Shown: positions 1 to 6,132 of the stretch, one piece after another
How positions within the stretch are numbered: position 1 is the first letter of the stretch
How the letters are laid out: the number at the start of each line of letters is the position of its first letter
Assembly (NCBI GenBank): GCA_913053815.1
Contig: CAJXGK010000126.1
Span: forward strand, 1 to 6,132
Source of the DNA: an uncultured Rhodanobacteraceae bacterium
Lineage (GTDB): Bacteria > Pseudomonadota > Gammaproteobacteria > Xanthomonadales > Rhodanobacteraceae
Length of the DNA: 6,132 bases
Direction of reading: 5' to 3'
Notes under the pieces: generated by a model
Told to the model about the DNA's origin: nothing
Databases searched by the model: none
The model's input: the letters and a program-made list of their open reading frames with translations, nothing else
Translations under genes and position numbers: made by a program

Positions 1-110
1 TTTTCGCTCTTTATCGTTAAATAGAACCACTATTCGCCTCAAAAGATCAAAAAACTGGCCTCGATTTTTCATCCGCCTCGCTACGACCCCCCAAGTCTGA
101 CAAGCCCCTT
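1..110. repeat. Non-coding left edge with imperfect palindrome, possible intergenic or mobile repeat (partial)
   Basis: This stretch lies just downstream of the VOC gene stop and holds no convincing gene. Bases 20-24 (AATAG) and 30-34 (CTATT) form a perfect 5-bp stem around the loop AACCA. A 7x7 internal loop follows, then TCTTT at 8-12 pairs with AAAGA at 42-46, and the T-run at 1-4 pairs with A's at 50-53, so the palindrome appears to continue past the window edge. It is AT-richer than the flanking genes. Neither side ends in a clean U-tract, so a simple rho-independent terminator is not supported. A minus-strand reading frame opens at the ATG at 72 and stays open to the edge (24 codons), but its initiation signal is poor. 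A small repeat or the end of a mobile element is my inference. Confidence 0.3.
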
Positions 111-533
111 TCACCACTCGCCGGCATTGGGCATTGTGGCCCAAGGTTCGGCCACAGGCAGGGACTCACCCTTCTGTAGCAATTCAACGGAAATAAGCTC
201 AGGTGAACGCACGAAGGCCATATGCCCGTCACGGGGTGGCCGGTTGATGGTGACCCCCATTTTCTGTAAATGGCGACAGGTGGCATAAATATCGTCAACC
301 GCAAAGGCCAGGTGCCCAAAATTACGAGCGTTGCCGTAAAACTCCTCGGAACGCCAGTTCCAGGTCAGTTCAATTTCGGCTTCCGGGCTCTCCTCAGCGG
401 CAAGAAAAACCAAGGTGAACTCGCCTTGCGGATAGTCATTGCGGCGCGTCTCACTTAAGCCCAACCCTTCGCAAAAGAAGCGTAGATTCGCGTCCAGGTC
501 GTGTACTCGCACCATGCTATGCAAATACTTCAT
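111..533 (-). CDS. VOC-family glyoxalase I-like protein (lactoylglutathione lyase-like)
   Basis: This is a complete 140-aa protein of the vicinal oxygen chelate superfamily, closest in appearance to glyoxalase I (GloA), which isomerises the methylglyoxal-glutathione hemithioacetal to lactoylglutathione in the cytoplasm. Two beta-alpha-beta-beta-beta modules are visible, at about residues 1-60 and 70-120. All four positions matching the GloA metal ligands are present: His5 (in KYLHSMVRV), Glu55 (in IELTWNW), His74 (in NFGHLAF) and Glu117 (in SVELLQ). The C-terminal tail ending in EPWATMPNAGEW goes beyond classical GloA and resembles a proteobacterial GloA-like subgroup that I recognise only from general memory. 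The ATG at 533 has GGAG seven bases upstream. It is the last gene of the leftward cluster, 33 nt after the OPT gene. True substrate is uncertain: it could be glyoxalase I or another VOC isomerase or lyase, so no gene symbol is given. Confidence 0.88.
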   Translation of the reverse strand: MKYLHSMVRVHDLDANLRFFCEGLGLSETRRNDYPQGEFTLVFLAAEESPEAEIELTWNWRSEEFYGNARNFGHLAFAVDDIYATCRHLQKMGVTINRPPRDGHMAFVRSPELISVELLQKGESLPVAEPWATMPNAGEW

Positions 534-566
534 GGTTCCACTCCAAGCCGATTTGAATTGATAAGG

Positions 567-2489
567 TTAACTCGACCGCACCCGCTGGGCGAACCAACCA
601 ATCAATGCGGCCAGGGCTACCACACCCACCATCTTGATGCCCAACGGTGAACCCGCCCAAGCCGTTCCGAACCCCGCAGGACGTGCGCCATGCACAAAAG
701 CAATCGCGGCAATACCGACCCCGAGCAGACCCTCGCCGCCTACCAGTCCGGAACCGAGCAAAATACCCCGGTCAATGCGAGCCTGAGCAGTCGCGTCTCC
801 TTTGCGAGTCAACCAGGCCCGCAGCAGCCCGCCCAAAAAGATCGGCGTCATCGTCGACAAGGGTAGATAGACCCCTACCGCAAAAGCCAGCGAAGGAATC
901 CGCAGCAGTTCGCACAGCAGCGCAATACCCGCGCCGATACCGATCAGTACCCAGGGCAGGGAATGGCCCATGACTCCATCGATAACCAATTTCATCAGAG
1001 TTGCCTGGGGAGCCGGCAGCTCCTGAGTGCCAAATCCGAAAGTACGGGCCAGTAACAGTATGGAGATGGCGACGAAAATGGCCGAGCTCAAGACCCCGAC
1101 CAGCTGCCCAATTTGCTGATAACTGGGCGTCGCACCGATCAGGAATCCAGTCTTCAGATCCTGCGAGGTATCGCCCGATATGCCCGCCGCAATAGCCACC
1201 ACACAGCCGACCATCAAGGCCGCGCCCTTACCCACCATACTGTCCCAACCCAACAGCATAAACACCGTGGCGGTACCCAGTAGCGCTGCAATGGTCATGC
1301 CGGAAATCGGGTTGGAGGTGACCCCAACCAAGCCGACGATCCGCGCGGCTACGGTCACGAAAAAGAAAGCAAAGATCACGATACTGATTGCCGCGATCGC
1401 CCGATGCCAGAAGGGCCCGACCGTACCCAGGGTTTGCGGTACCACGGCAAGCAGAACCAGGACGCTGAGTACTCCGATCAGCAGGACCTTAGGTGAAACA
1501 TCGCGCTCCGTGCGGGGCACCTTCCCCGCTTTGGCCGCAGCAGAGCGAACTTGAAACTGGCTCAGGCTGACCCGGAAACTCTCCAGCATCATAGGTATGG
1601 AGCGGATCAGGGTGATGATCCCCGCCGTCGCCACCGCTCCGGCGCCGATGTAGCGCACATAGCGATTCCACAATTCTGGGGCATTCATCTGAGAAATATG
1701 CAGAACTGTTTCGGGATACAGGGGGATGGCTCGACCGGCACCCCACCAAGCAAGGCCGGGGATAATGACCAACGCGGAAAGCAGTCCACCACCGACCATA
1801 ACCGAAGCAATGCGCGGGCCGAGGATGTAGCCGACCCCGAACAGAGCACCGGACAGATCGACTCCGATGATGGCCTTTTTTAATAGCGGCAGCTTGAAGC
1901 TGATCATATTGGGGATGACCTGCAGCCACGAAGTCAATGCTTTAAGACCGGCCCCGACAGCCAAACCGAGAAATACATTCTTTGCTTGCGAACCCCCACT
2001 CTGACTTGCTTTCAGGACTTCTGCGCAAGCGGTTCCTTCAGGAAAAGGCAAGCGATCATGTTCGCGAACGATTAGAAACGAGCGTAACGGGATCATGAAT
2101 AGTACGCCCAGAAGTCCCCCAGCAAGGACCAGCAGCGTCATCTGCAGCAGACTGGGTGGAATACCCCACATGAACAAGGCTGGCAGGGTAAAGATAGCCC
2201 CGCCGGCCAGCGAGCTACTCGAAGATCCCGTGGTCTGGGAAATATTCGCTTCAAGAATCGTACCGTCATGACCAAACCGCCCCAATAGGCGAAACATGGC
2301 CACGGTAATTACCGCCAGCGGGATTGACGTACTGACCGTCAGCCCGGCGCGCAGGCCCAGATAGGCATTGGCCGCACCAAACAAAACCCCGAAGACAATA
2401 CCGAACAGCACGGCCTTAAGGGTGAATTCACGCTGAACCTGCGCAGCAGACACGAACGGACGTGGCGATTCTCCGAGGGGCGATCGCAT
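567..2489 (-). CDS. OPT-family oligopeptide transporter
   Basis: This is a complete integral inner-membrane protein of 640 aa from the chosen start, typical of prokaryotic OPT transporters, which import peptides or related compounds, usually by cation symport. Hydrophobic segments fill nearly the whole length. Family hallmarks are visible: ANISQTTGSSSSSLAGG at 81-97, PFPEGTACAEVLKA at 148-161, TSNPISGMT at 391-399 and GDTSQDLKTGFLIGATP at 439-455. Loops rich in charged residues lie at about 311-333 and 560-573. The frame can be extended to an ATG at 2549 (660 aa), but the ATG at 2489 has GGAG six bases upstream and begins at a normal polar N-terminus, so I prefer it. It sits 90 nt after the SDR gene and 33 nt before the VOC gene. 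Substrate cannot be read from sequence; bacterial members are mostly uncharacterised, and peptides, glutathione-like compounds or metal chelates are all possible. Confidence 0.95.
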   Translation of the reverse strand: MRSPLGESPRPFVSAAQVQREFTLKAVLFGIVFGVLFGAANAYLGLRAGLTVSTSIPLAVITVAMFRLLGRFGHDGTILEANISQTTGSSSSSLAGGAIFTLPALFMWGIPPSLLQMTLLVLAGGLLGVLFMIPLRSFLIVREHDRLPFPEGTACAEVLKASQSGGSQAKNVFLGLAVGAGLKALTSWLQVIPNMISFKLPLLKKAIIGVDLSGALFGVGYILGPRIASVMVGGGLLSALVIIPGLAWWGAGRAIPLYPETVLHISQMNAPELWNRYVRYIGAGAVATAGIITLIRSIPMMLESFRVSLSQFQVRSAAAKAGKVPRTERDVSPKVLLIGVLSVLVLLAVVPQTLGTVGPFWHRAIAAISIVIFAFFFVTVAARIVGLVGVTSNPISGMTIAALLGTATVFMLLGWDSMVGKGAALMVGCVVAIAAGISGDTSQDLKTGFLIGATPSYQQIGQLVGVLSSAIFVAISILLLARTFGFGTQELPAPQATLMKLVIDGVMGHSLPWVLIGIGAGIALLCELLRIPSLAFAVGVYLPLSTMTPIFLGGLLRAWLTRKGDATAQARIDRGILLGSGLVGGEGLLGVGIAAIAFVHGARPAGFGTAWAGSPLGIKMVGVVALAALIGWFAQRVRSS

Positions 2490-2495
2490 GCACTT

Positions 2496-2499
2496 CTCC
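2496..2499 (-). promoter_or_regulatory. Ribosome binding site of the OPT gene
   Basis: GGAG read on the minus strand, six bases before the ATG at 2489. It decides the start in favour of 2489 over the upstream in-frame ATG at 2549. Confidence 0.65.
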
Positions 2500-2579
2500 A
2501 AAGGGATCCAGTATTGATCCTCGCAGACGGTGATCCACTGCACAAGCACAGCTTGCGAAAAACCGACCAGGGAGACGGC

Positions 2580-3404
2580 TTATCCGTCAACAAATAAATC
2601 TGCAAGCAACGGCTGCCCCGGCTGCACCGCATAGGTATCAAAATCCTTGATCCCCGTTTCCCGCAACACCGTCTCGTCGATACAGAAATTGCCACTGAAA
2701 TCTCGTGAGTTCTTGCATAGAATGACCTGTGCGGCATCGGCCACAATCTCAGGACGGCGGCAGTACTCGGCTCGTACTTTACCGCCCAGCATGGCGATGG
2801 CCGCGGTAGCGATGACGGTGCGCGGCCACAGTGCATTGACGGCAATGCCACACTCACTGAACTCCGCACTCATCCCCAACACACACAGGCTCATGCCATA
2901 TTTGGCGATACTGTAAGCGGTATGGTCTCTGAACCATTTTGAATCCAGCGTCGGTGGCGGCGCCAGCATCAACACATGCGGATTGACGGCCTTCTGCAGC
3001 CATGGCAAACAGGCTTGGGTGGTCACAAATGTACCGCGGGTGTTAACTTGGTGCATCAGGTCAAACCGCTTGGCCGGGGTCTCCACCGTACCGGCAAGCC
3101 AAATGGCACTAGCATTGTTCACCAAAATATCGATCCCGCCGAAGCGGGCCACAGCCTGCTTCACGGCATCCCGTACCGCTTCCTCACTACGGATATCCAT
3201 CTGCACAGCCAGCGCCTGGCCGCCGGCCTGAATGATGGTTTGGGCAGCGGTATGGATCGTGCCCGGTAGTTTCGGGTTCGGCACAACACTTTTAGCCGCA
3301 ATCACCACATTGGCACCATCGCACGCGGCACGCCGGCCAATAGCCAGACCGATGCCCCGCGAGGCTCCGGTTATGAATAAGGTCTTACCTTTTAAGTCAG
3401 CCAT
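2580..3404 (-). CDS. Short-chain dehydrogenase/reductase, HSDL2-type
   Basis: This is a complete 274-aa cytosolic NAD(P)-dependent oxidoreductase of the classical SDR fold. The nucleotide-binding TGASRGIG is at 12-19, the NNAS variant of NNAG at 96-99, the structural Asn at 121 (in VNTRGTF), and the catalytic Tyr164 and Lys168 in AYSIAK. Several stretches closely match human hydroxysteroid dehydrogenase-like protein 2: PKLPGTI, DLMHQVNTRGT, AKYGMSLCVLGM, AVNALWPRT, and a C-terminal FCIDETVLRETGIKDFD region. The SCP2 lipid-binding domain of human HSDL2 is absent. The usual catalytic Ser is not evident: Pro is at Tyr-13, and Ala148 replaces the Ser of the human SPP motif. The ATG at 3404 is chosen because AAGGAG lies six bases upstream; another in-frame ATG at 3419 overlaps the preceding stop as ATGA. 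Substrate is unknown; human HSDL2 is linked to lipid metabolism, but that should not be transferred. Confidence 0.92.
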   Translation of the reverse strand: MADLKGKTLFITGASRGIGLAIGRRAACDGANVVIAAKSVVPNPKLPGTIHTAAQTIIQAGGQALAVQMDIRSEEAVRDAVKQAVARFGGIDILVNNASAIWLAGTVETPAKRFDLMHQVNTRGTFVTTQACLPWLQKAVNPHVLMLAPPPTLDSKWFRDHTAYSIAKYGMSLCVLGMSAEFSECGIAVNALWPRTVIATAAIAMLGGKVRAEYCRRPEIVADAAQVILCKNSRDFSGNFCIDETVLRETGIKDFDTYAVQPGQPLLADLFVDG

Positions 3405-3410
3405 GTCGGT

Positions 3411-3416
3411 CTCCTT
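3411..3416 (-). promoter_or_regulatory. Strong ribosome binding site of the SDR gene
   Basis: A perfect AAGGAG on the minus strand with a six-base spacer to the ATG at 3404. It begins on the last base of the upstream TGA stop (3418-3416), which suits translational coupling between the Lon-domain gene and the SDR gene and argues against the ATG at 3419. Confidence 0.8.
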
Positions 3417-4000
3417 CATTCGCGCTGAAACTGGGGCAGTAGTGCCAGTATTTTGTCCAAGCGATCCGCTGCGCTCACCGCCTCCAACAGAATCTGCCGC
3501 TCCGCCTCATCAAAAGGCAGGAGTTCCGCAAGACGATAGCTTACCCACACCGCATCATCGTAACGATCGCGCCCAACATCCCCCCAGGGCGGCGCGAATT
3601 GTTCGACCAAGCGCTCAAGTATCGTCACCAGTAAGCCGTATTCGGCCGGCACCGGCTGTGTTATTTCGGTGGGCCAGATCTCGACGGCAGCGCGGATCAA
3701 GCCGTCCGGGCACTGCCGGGGCTGCAGAGCCCGAAAGCGCTGCTCACCTTCTAGCCGGATGCCGAGCACCCCATCACTGCAGGAATAAAAATCACCTATT
3801 CGGGCCAGTGTCCCGACCACCACCGGCTTAGCGCCACTATCAAGCTCCCGGCCACGCGCAACCCAACTGACACCAAAGCTGCCGTCCTTTTCGCTACACT
3901 CACGCACTCGTTGCAGATCGCGCGGCTCGAAGATCCGCAGAGACACCCCTCCGCCGGGGAATAACACCACAGATAAGGGGAACAAAAGTAAGTCATCCAC
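3416..4000 (-). CDS. Stand-alone Lon N-terminal (substrate-binding) domain protein
   Basis: This is a complete small cytosolic protein, 194 aa from the chosen start. It opens with LLLFPLSVVLFPGGG and RIFEPRDLQRV, the signature beginning of the Lon protease N-terminal domain (PUA-like beta barrel), here at residues 4-31. The barrel continues to about residue 115 and a helical region with YRLAELLPFDEAERQ follows near 155-175. There is no AAA+ ATPase and no Ser-Lys protease domain, so it is not a protease. Stand-alone members are common in proteobacteria and their function is largely unknown; protein or peptide binding is inferred from the Lon domain. The GTG at 4000 is preferred because AGGTGG lies eight bases upstream; the GTG at 4012 gives 198 aa with weaker spacing. 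It heads the leftward cluster and its stop touches the SDR gene. Confidence 0.88.
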   Translation of the reverse strand: MDDLLLFPLSVVLFPGGGVSLRIFEPRDLQRVRECSEKDGSFGVSWVARGRELDSGAKPVVVGTLARIGDFYSCSDGVLGIRLEGEQRFRALQPRQCPDGLIRAAVEIWPTEITQPVPAEYGLLVTILERLVEQFAPPWGDVGRDRYDDAVWVSYRLAELLPFDEAERQILLEAVSAADRLDKILALLPQFQRE

Positions 4001-4070
4001 AGTTTCTGCCACCTACCTAGTCTAACAAAGCCACACCTATTCATTGGCAATATCAGGGAGATATGCAAGG
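4001..4070. promoter_or_regulatory. Short divergent intergenic region, likely promoters of both units
   Basis: The Lon-domain gene and the ABC ATPase gene diverge here with only about 58-70 nt between starts. On the minus strand, TTGCCA (4050-4045) and TGTTAG (4027-4022) are 17 bases apart and could be a sigma-70 promoter. The -35 matches the consensus well but the -10 is weak (three of six). It would place transcription start near 4015, consistent with translation from 4000. I see no convincing plus-strand promoter; it may lie inside the Lon-domain gene. For the ABC gene, AGGGAG at 4055-4060 stands ten bases before the ATG at 4071. Confidence 0.25.
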
Positions 4071-5012
4071 ATGTCATCGATTCACAATGAAACCCCACTG
4101 ATCCCGACCACTTATGACCCGGCAGCGGGCTCGCCGGTTCTGGTGGTGCGCCAACTGTGCAAGACCTTTGGTAAGCAGAAGGTCTTGCAGAATCTCGACT
4201 GGGAGGTGGCTTCCGGCCAGGTCATCGGCCTATTAGGCCGTAACGGTGCCGGCAAGACTACGCTGTTGCGCTGCTTACTTGGCCTTACCCCAAGCACAGC
4301 GGGGAGCGTCGAGATTCTTGGGCAGCCGATGGACGAGCCACGTGGTGAACGTCTGCACCGCATCAGCTATGTACCGCAGAGCTTTGACCTGTTTCCATGG
4401 ATGAAAGTCGGCGCCTATCTCTCCTTCACGGCGGCTTTTTATCGGCACTGGAATGGGGATTTGGTCAGCCGTTTGCTCCAGGAATGGCAGCTGGAGACCG
4501 GTAAGAAAATCGCCGCCCTCTCACAAGGACAGCGGCAGATGCTGGCCATCATTCGGGCGCTCGCCCCCGACCCCGACCTGCTGCTGCTGGACGAACCGGT
4601 GGCGAGTCTAGATCCTATCGCCCGCCGGGATTTTCTGGCCACCCTGCTGCCATTGGTGCGGCGCCCCGGCAAAACTGTGATCTTTTCCACCCATATCACC
4701 ACCGATCTGGAGCGCGTCGATGCCGATATCGCCCTGCTACGTGATGGTCGTATCCGCTTTACCCGCCCGTTACGCGAACTACACGAGCAGTTACAAAAGG
4801 TCAAACTGACACGTAACGAAGGCCGTTTCGACACCGCCCCCGAGCTGCCGGGCACCCTGACCGCCCGGGTTGAGGCCGGGGTGGCCCGATATGTACTGGA
4901 TCGGAGTCACCCACACACCATGCCGATGCTGCAAGCCCTTGCCGAGCGAGAGAATGCCAAGGTATCGATGCAAACCATGAGTCTCGAAGACCTGTTCGTG
5001 GAACTGGCATGA
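4071..5012 (+). CDS. ABC transporter ATP-binding protein (CcmA/YtrB-like)
   Basis: This is a complete 314-aa cytoplasmic ATPase subunit that would power the membrane protein encoded next to it. All nucleotide-binding motifs are present: Walker A GRNGAGKTT (56-64), Q-loop Gln103, signature LSQGQ (150-154), Walker B LLLLDEP (170-176) with catalytic Glu175, D-loop SLD (179-181) and switch His208. The LSQGQ signature replaces the common LSGGQ. A segment with FYRHWN (123-128) before the signature is reminiscent of YtrB-type ATPases. About 85 residues follow the ATPase core, ending in SLEDLFVELA, the usual tail of COG1131 (CcmA-type) subunits. The ATG at 4071 has AGGGAG ten bases upstream and AAGG directly before it; a TTG at 4044 would add nine residues but lacks a ribosome site. 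It overlaps the permease gene by four bases. Export is likely from the subfamily; the substrate is not known. Confidence 0.93.
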   Translation: MSSIHNETPLIPTTYDPAAGSPVLVVRQLCKTFGKQKVLQNLDWEVASGQVIGLLGRNGAGKTTLLRCLLGLTPSTAGSVEILGQPMDEPRGERLHRISYVPQSFDLFPWMKVGAYLSFTAAFYRHWNGDLVSRLLQEWQLETGKKIAALSQGQRQMLAIIRALAPDPDLLLLDEPVASLDPIARRDFLATLLPLVRRPGKTVIFSTHITTDLERVDADIALLRDGRIRFTRPLRELHEQLQKVKLTRNEGRFDTAPELPGTLTARVEAGVARYVLDRSHPHTMPMLQALAERENAKVSMQTMSLEDLFVELA

Positions 5013-6132
5013 AAGCGGTTATGCGCCTGACCCTGTTGCCCCTGCGCATGGCGCCTTGGGCAAGTGCAGCGATTGCGGTACTGCTGGGTTTCGGCCTGCT
5101 GATGCCTCTTATTTTACCAGCCGGCAAGAACGCTGGCGTCCTAGTTCTACTCGGAGTCGGAGCATGGTTCCTGTGGATGCTGGCTGGCTTCACCCTGAAG
5201 TCTATTGCCCGCCCAGAAACCCTGCTGTTGCCGAACTTCCGTCGAGCCCTGTTCACGGCCGCCACCCTCTGGGCTCTAGTTTTTTGGCTGTTGCCGGCGG
5301 TGTATGTAAGCGCTCGCTTCGGCTGGCTGAGTAGCTGGCAAGCCGGCTGGTGGGCCCTGAGTGGGGGCGCACTGGCGATCGCCTGGGCACTGCTGAGCAG
5401 TATCGGGGTACGAGGCGCCATGTATTTCTGGTTGCTGTTCATTGTTGGCAACCTGCTACCTAAATGGTTGCTGCAGATGTTGGTAGGGGTGCTGGACAGC
5501 CCCTTGCTGCCGGCTGCGGCATTACTGCTTGCAGGGCTCCTATTGAGCTTCGTGTGGCGTCGGCTGTTCCCTCACGACGACCCAGCCCTACCTGAAACGC
5601 CCTTTCTGCCGCCCAGTCCGGGGCGTCGCTCCGGCACCCGCTCAACGCTACCGGCCAACAAACTCATGCGTCACTTCAATGAATGGGTCGAGGTTGGCAA
5701 TGATCGACGTCTGCAACGCTGTGCCGCCCGTTACCAGGCACAACCTGGGCCGGTGCGGGAACGTACGCTGCTGCGCATTTTGCTGTTTCCCCATGAGCAA
5801 ATACGTGGTTGGCTGGGCCGTTGGGTATTGTACGGCGGCATGTTGAGTATCTACCTGCTGGCCTTTGGCAAGGGGTTCAGTGCTGATTTGGTCGCCAGCT
5901 ATACAGTATTTCTTGCCATGACCGGGCTGAACACGGTAGGTCTTGGCATGCCTCGTCTGCGGCCCAGCCTGCTGGATCTGTACTTCGACCTGGCGCCAAT
6001 CACCCGTGCAACGTTCAAGACCCGCCTGGCGGACAGTTTTCTCGGTCTGCTGCCGGGGGCAATTCTCAGCGCCTATGTGTATACCGGGCTGGTCAGTCTG
6101 TGGCTCGCCCCGCACGCTCTTGTCCAGATACT
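5009..6132 (+). CDS. ABC transporter permease-like membrane protein, 3' end beyond window
   Basis: The frame opens at the ATG at 5009, in an ATGA overlap with the ATPase stop, and stays open for 374 codons to the window edge, so the C-terminus is missing. Hydrophobic segments lie at roughly 17-37, 43-63, 83-100, 113-132, 138-160, 166-183, 270-287, 296-313 and 345-366. The first six are followed by a hydrophilic loop at 184-267, proline-rich at 192-204 (ALPETPFLPPSPG), then Arg-rich, which by the positive-inside rule is probably cytoplasmic. The protein is Trp- and Leu-rich with a basic N-terminus and no cleavable signal peptide. I do not recognise a named family; the permease role is inferred from the topology and the coupled ATPase gene. 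Only a weak GGAA lies upstream of the start, so translation probably depends on coupling. Cytoplasmic binding of a partner protein by the loop is possible but unproven. Confidence 0.82.
   Translation, partial: MKAVMRLTLLPLRMAPWASAAIAVLLGFGLLMPLILPAGKNAGVLVLLGVGAWFLWMLAGFTLKSIARPETLLLPNFRRALFTAATLWALVFWLLPAVYVSARFGWLSSWQAGWWALSGGALAIAWALLSSIGVRGAMYFWLLFIVGNLLPKWLLQMLVGVLDSPLLPAAALLLAGLLLSFVWRRLFPHDDPALPETPFLPPSPGRRSGTRSTLPANKLMRHFNEWVEVGNDRRLQRCAARYQAQPGPVRERTLLRILLFPHEQIRGWLGRWVLYGGMLSIYLLAFGKGFSADLVASYTVFLAMTGLNTVGLGMPRLRPSLLDLYFDLAPITRATFKTRLADSFLGLLPGAILSAYVYTGLVSLWLAPHALVQI

Noticed and set aside
2543..2555. Small hairpin CAAGC-ACA-GCTTG in the SDR-OPT gap, considered as a terminator
   Set aside because: The stem is only five pairs, and on the transcribed minus strand the T-run comes before the hairpin rather than after it.
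2339..2869. 176-codon minus-strand frame bridging the SDR and OPT genes
   Set aside because: It overlaps both real genes in another frame and has no recognisable motif.
3232..3831. 199-codon plus-strand reading frame across the SDR/Lon-domain junction
   Set aside because: It is antisense to two genes with clear family motifs, is rich in Pro, Arg, Ser and Ala as expected of a GC-rich shadow frame, and shows no domain.
4044..4070. TTG start giving a 322-aa ABC ATPase
   Set aside because: No ribosome site precedes the TTG, whereas the ATG at 4071 has AGGGAG upstream.
4063..4101. Out-of-frame ATG opening a 12-codon frame over the ABC gene start
   Set aside because: The GGGAG is only two bases from this ATG, too close for good initiation, and the peptide has no notable content; a leader peptide is not supported.
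4801..5451. 216-codon minus-strand reading frame
   Set aside because: It is antisense to the ABC ATPase C-terminus and the permease start; the composition is that of a shadow frame and no family is recognised.
5648..6115. 155-codon minus-strand reading frame opposite the permease gene
   Set aside because: It lies fully antisense to the membrane-protein frame that is coupled to the ABC ATPase; its translation is Gln/Thr-rich low-information sequence with no recognisable domain.

Overview
The window holds five complete protein-coding genes and one gene cut by the right edge, arranged as two divergent transcription units. Moderately high GC, proteobacterial-style Shine-Dalgarno sites and the protein families present suggest a proteobacterium, most likely a gammaproteobacterium. 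This is inferred from general resemblance; there is no rRNA or other marker to confirm it.

Leftward unit (minus strand, read from about 4000 down to 111): a stand-alone Lon N-terminal-domain protein, an HSDL2-type short-chain dehydrogenase (SDR), an OPT-family oligopeptide transporter, and a glyoxalase I-like VOC protein. Junctions are an ATGA-type contact with a perfect AAGGAG site (Lon-domain/SDR), 90 nt (SDR/OPT) and 33 nt (OPT/VOC), so co-transcription is plausible. The 90-nt gap may also carry an internal regulatory site. The last 110 bases at the left edge, downstream of the VOC gene, hold an imperfect palindrome that looks like part of an intergenic or mobile repeat rather than a gene.

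Rightward unit (plus strand, from 4071): an ABC ATPase with all nucleotide-binding motifs, followed through a 4-nt ATGA overlap by an integral membrane protein that runs off the window. Together they look like a two-component ABC transporter of the CcmA/YtrB type, probably an exporter, with unknown substrate. The membrane protein has an unusually long basic and proline-rich cytoplasmic loop.

The two units are separated by about 58-70 nt, so their promoters must be packed together or overlap neighbouring coding sequence. A functional link between the units is not shown by the sequence. Within the leftward unit, a peptide transporter, a glyoxalase-like enzyme and an oxidoreductase could fit peptide or glutathione and carbonyl metabolism, but this is speculation. 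I found no tRNA, rRNA, CRISPR array, complete insertion sequence or convincing rho-independent terminator. Nothing seen amounts to a clearly new system; the most open questions are the left-edge palindrome and the orphan ABC transporter.
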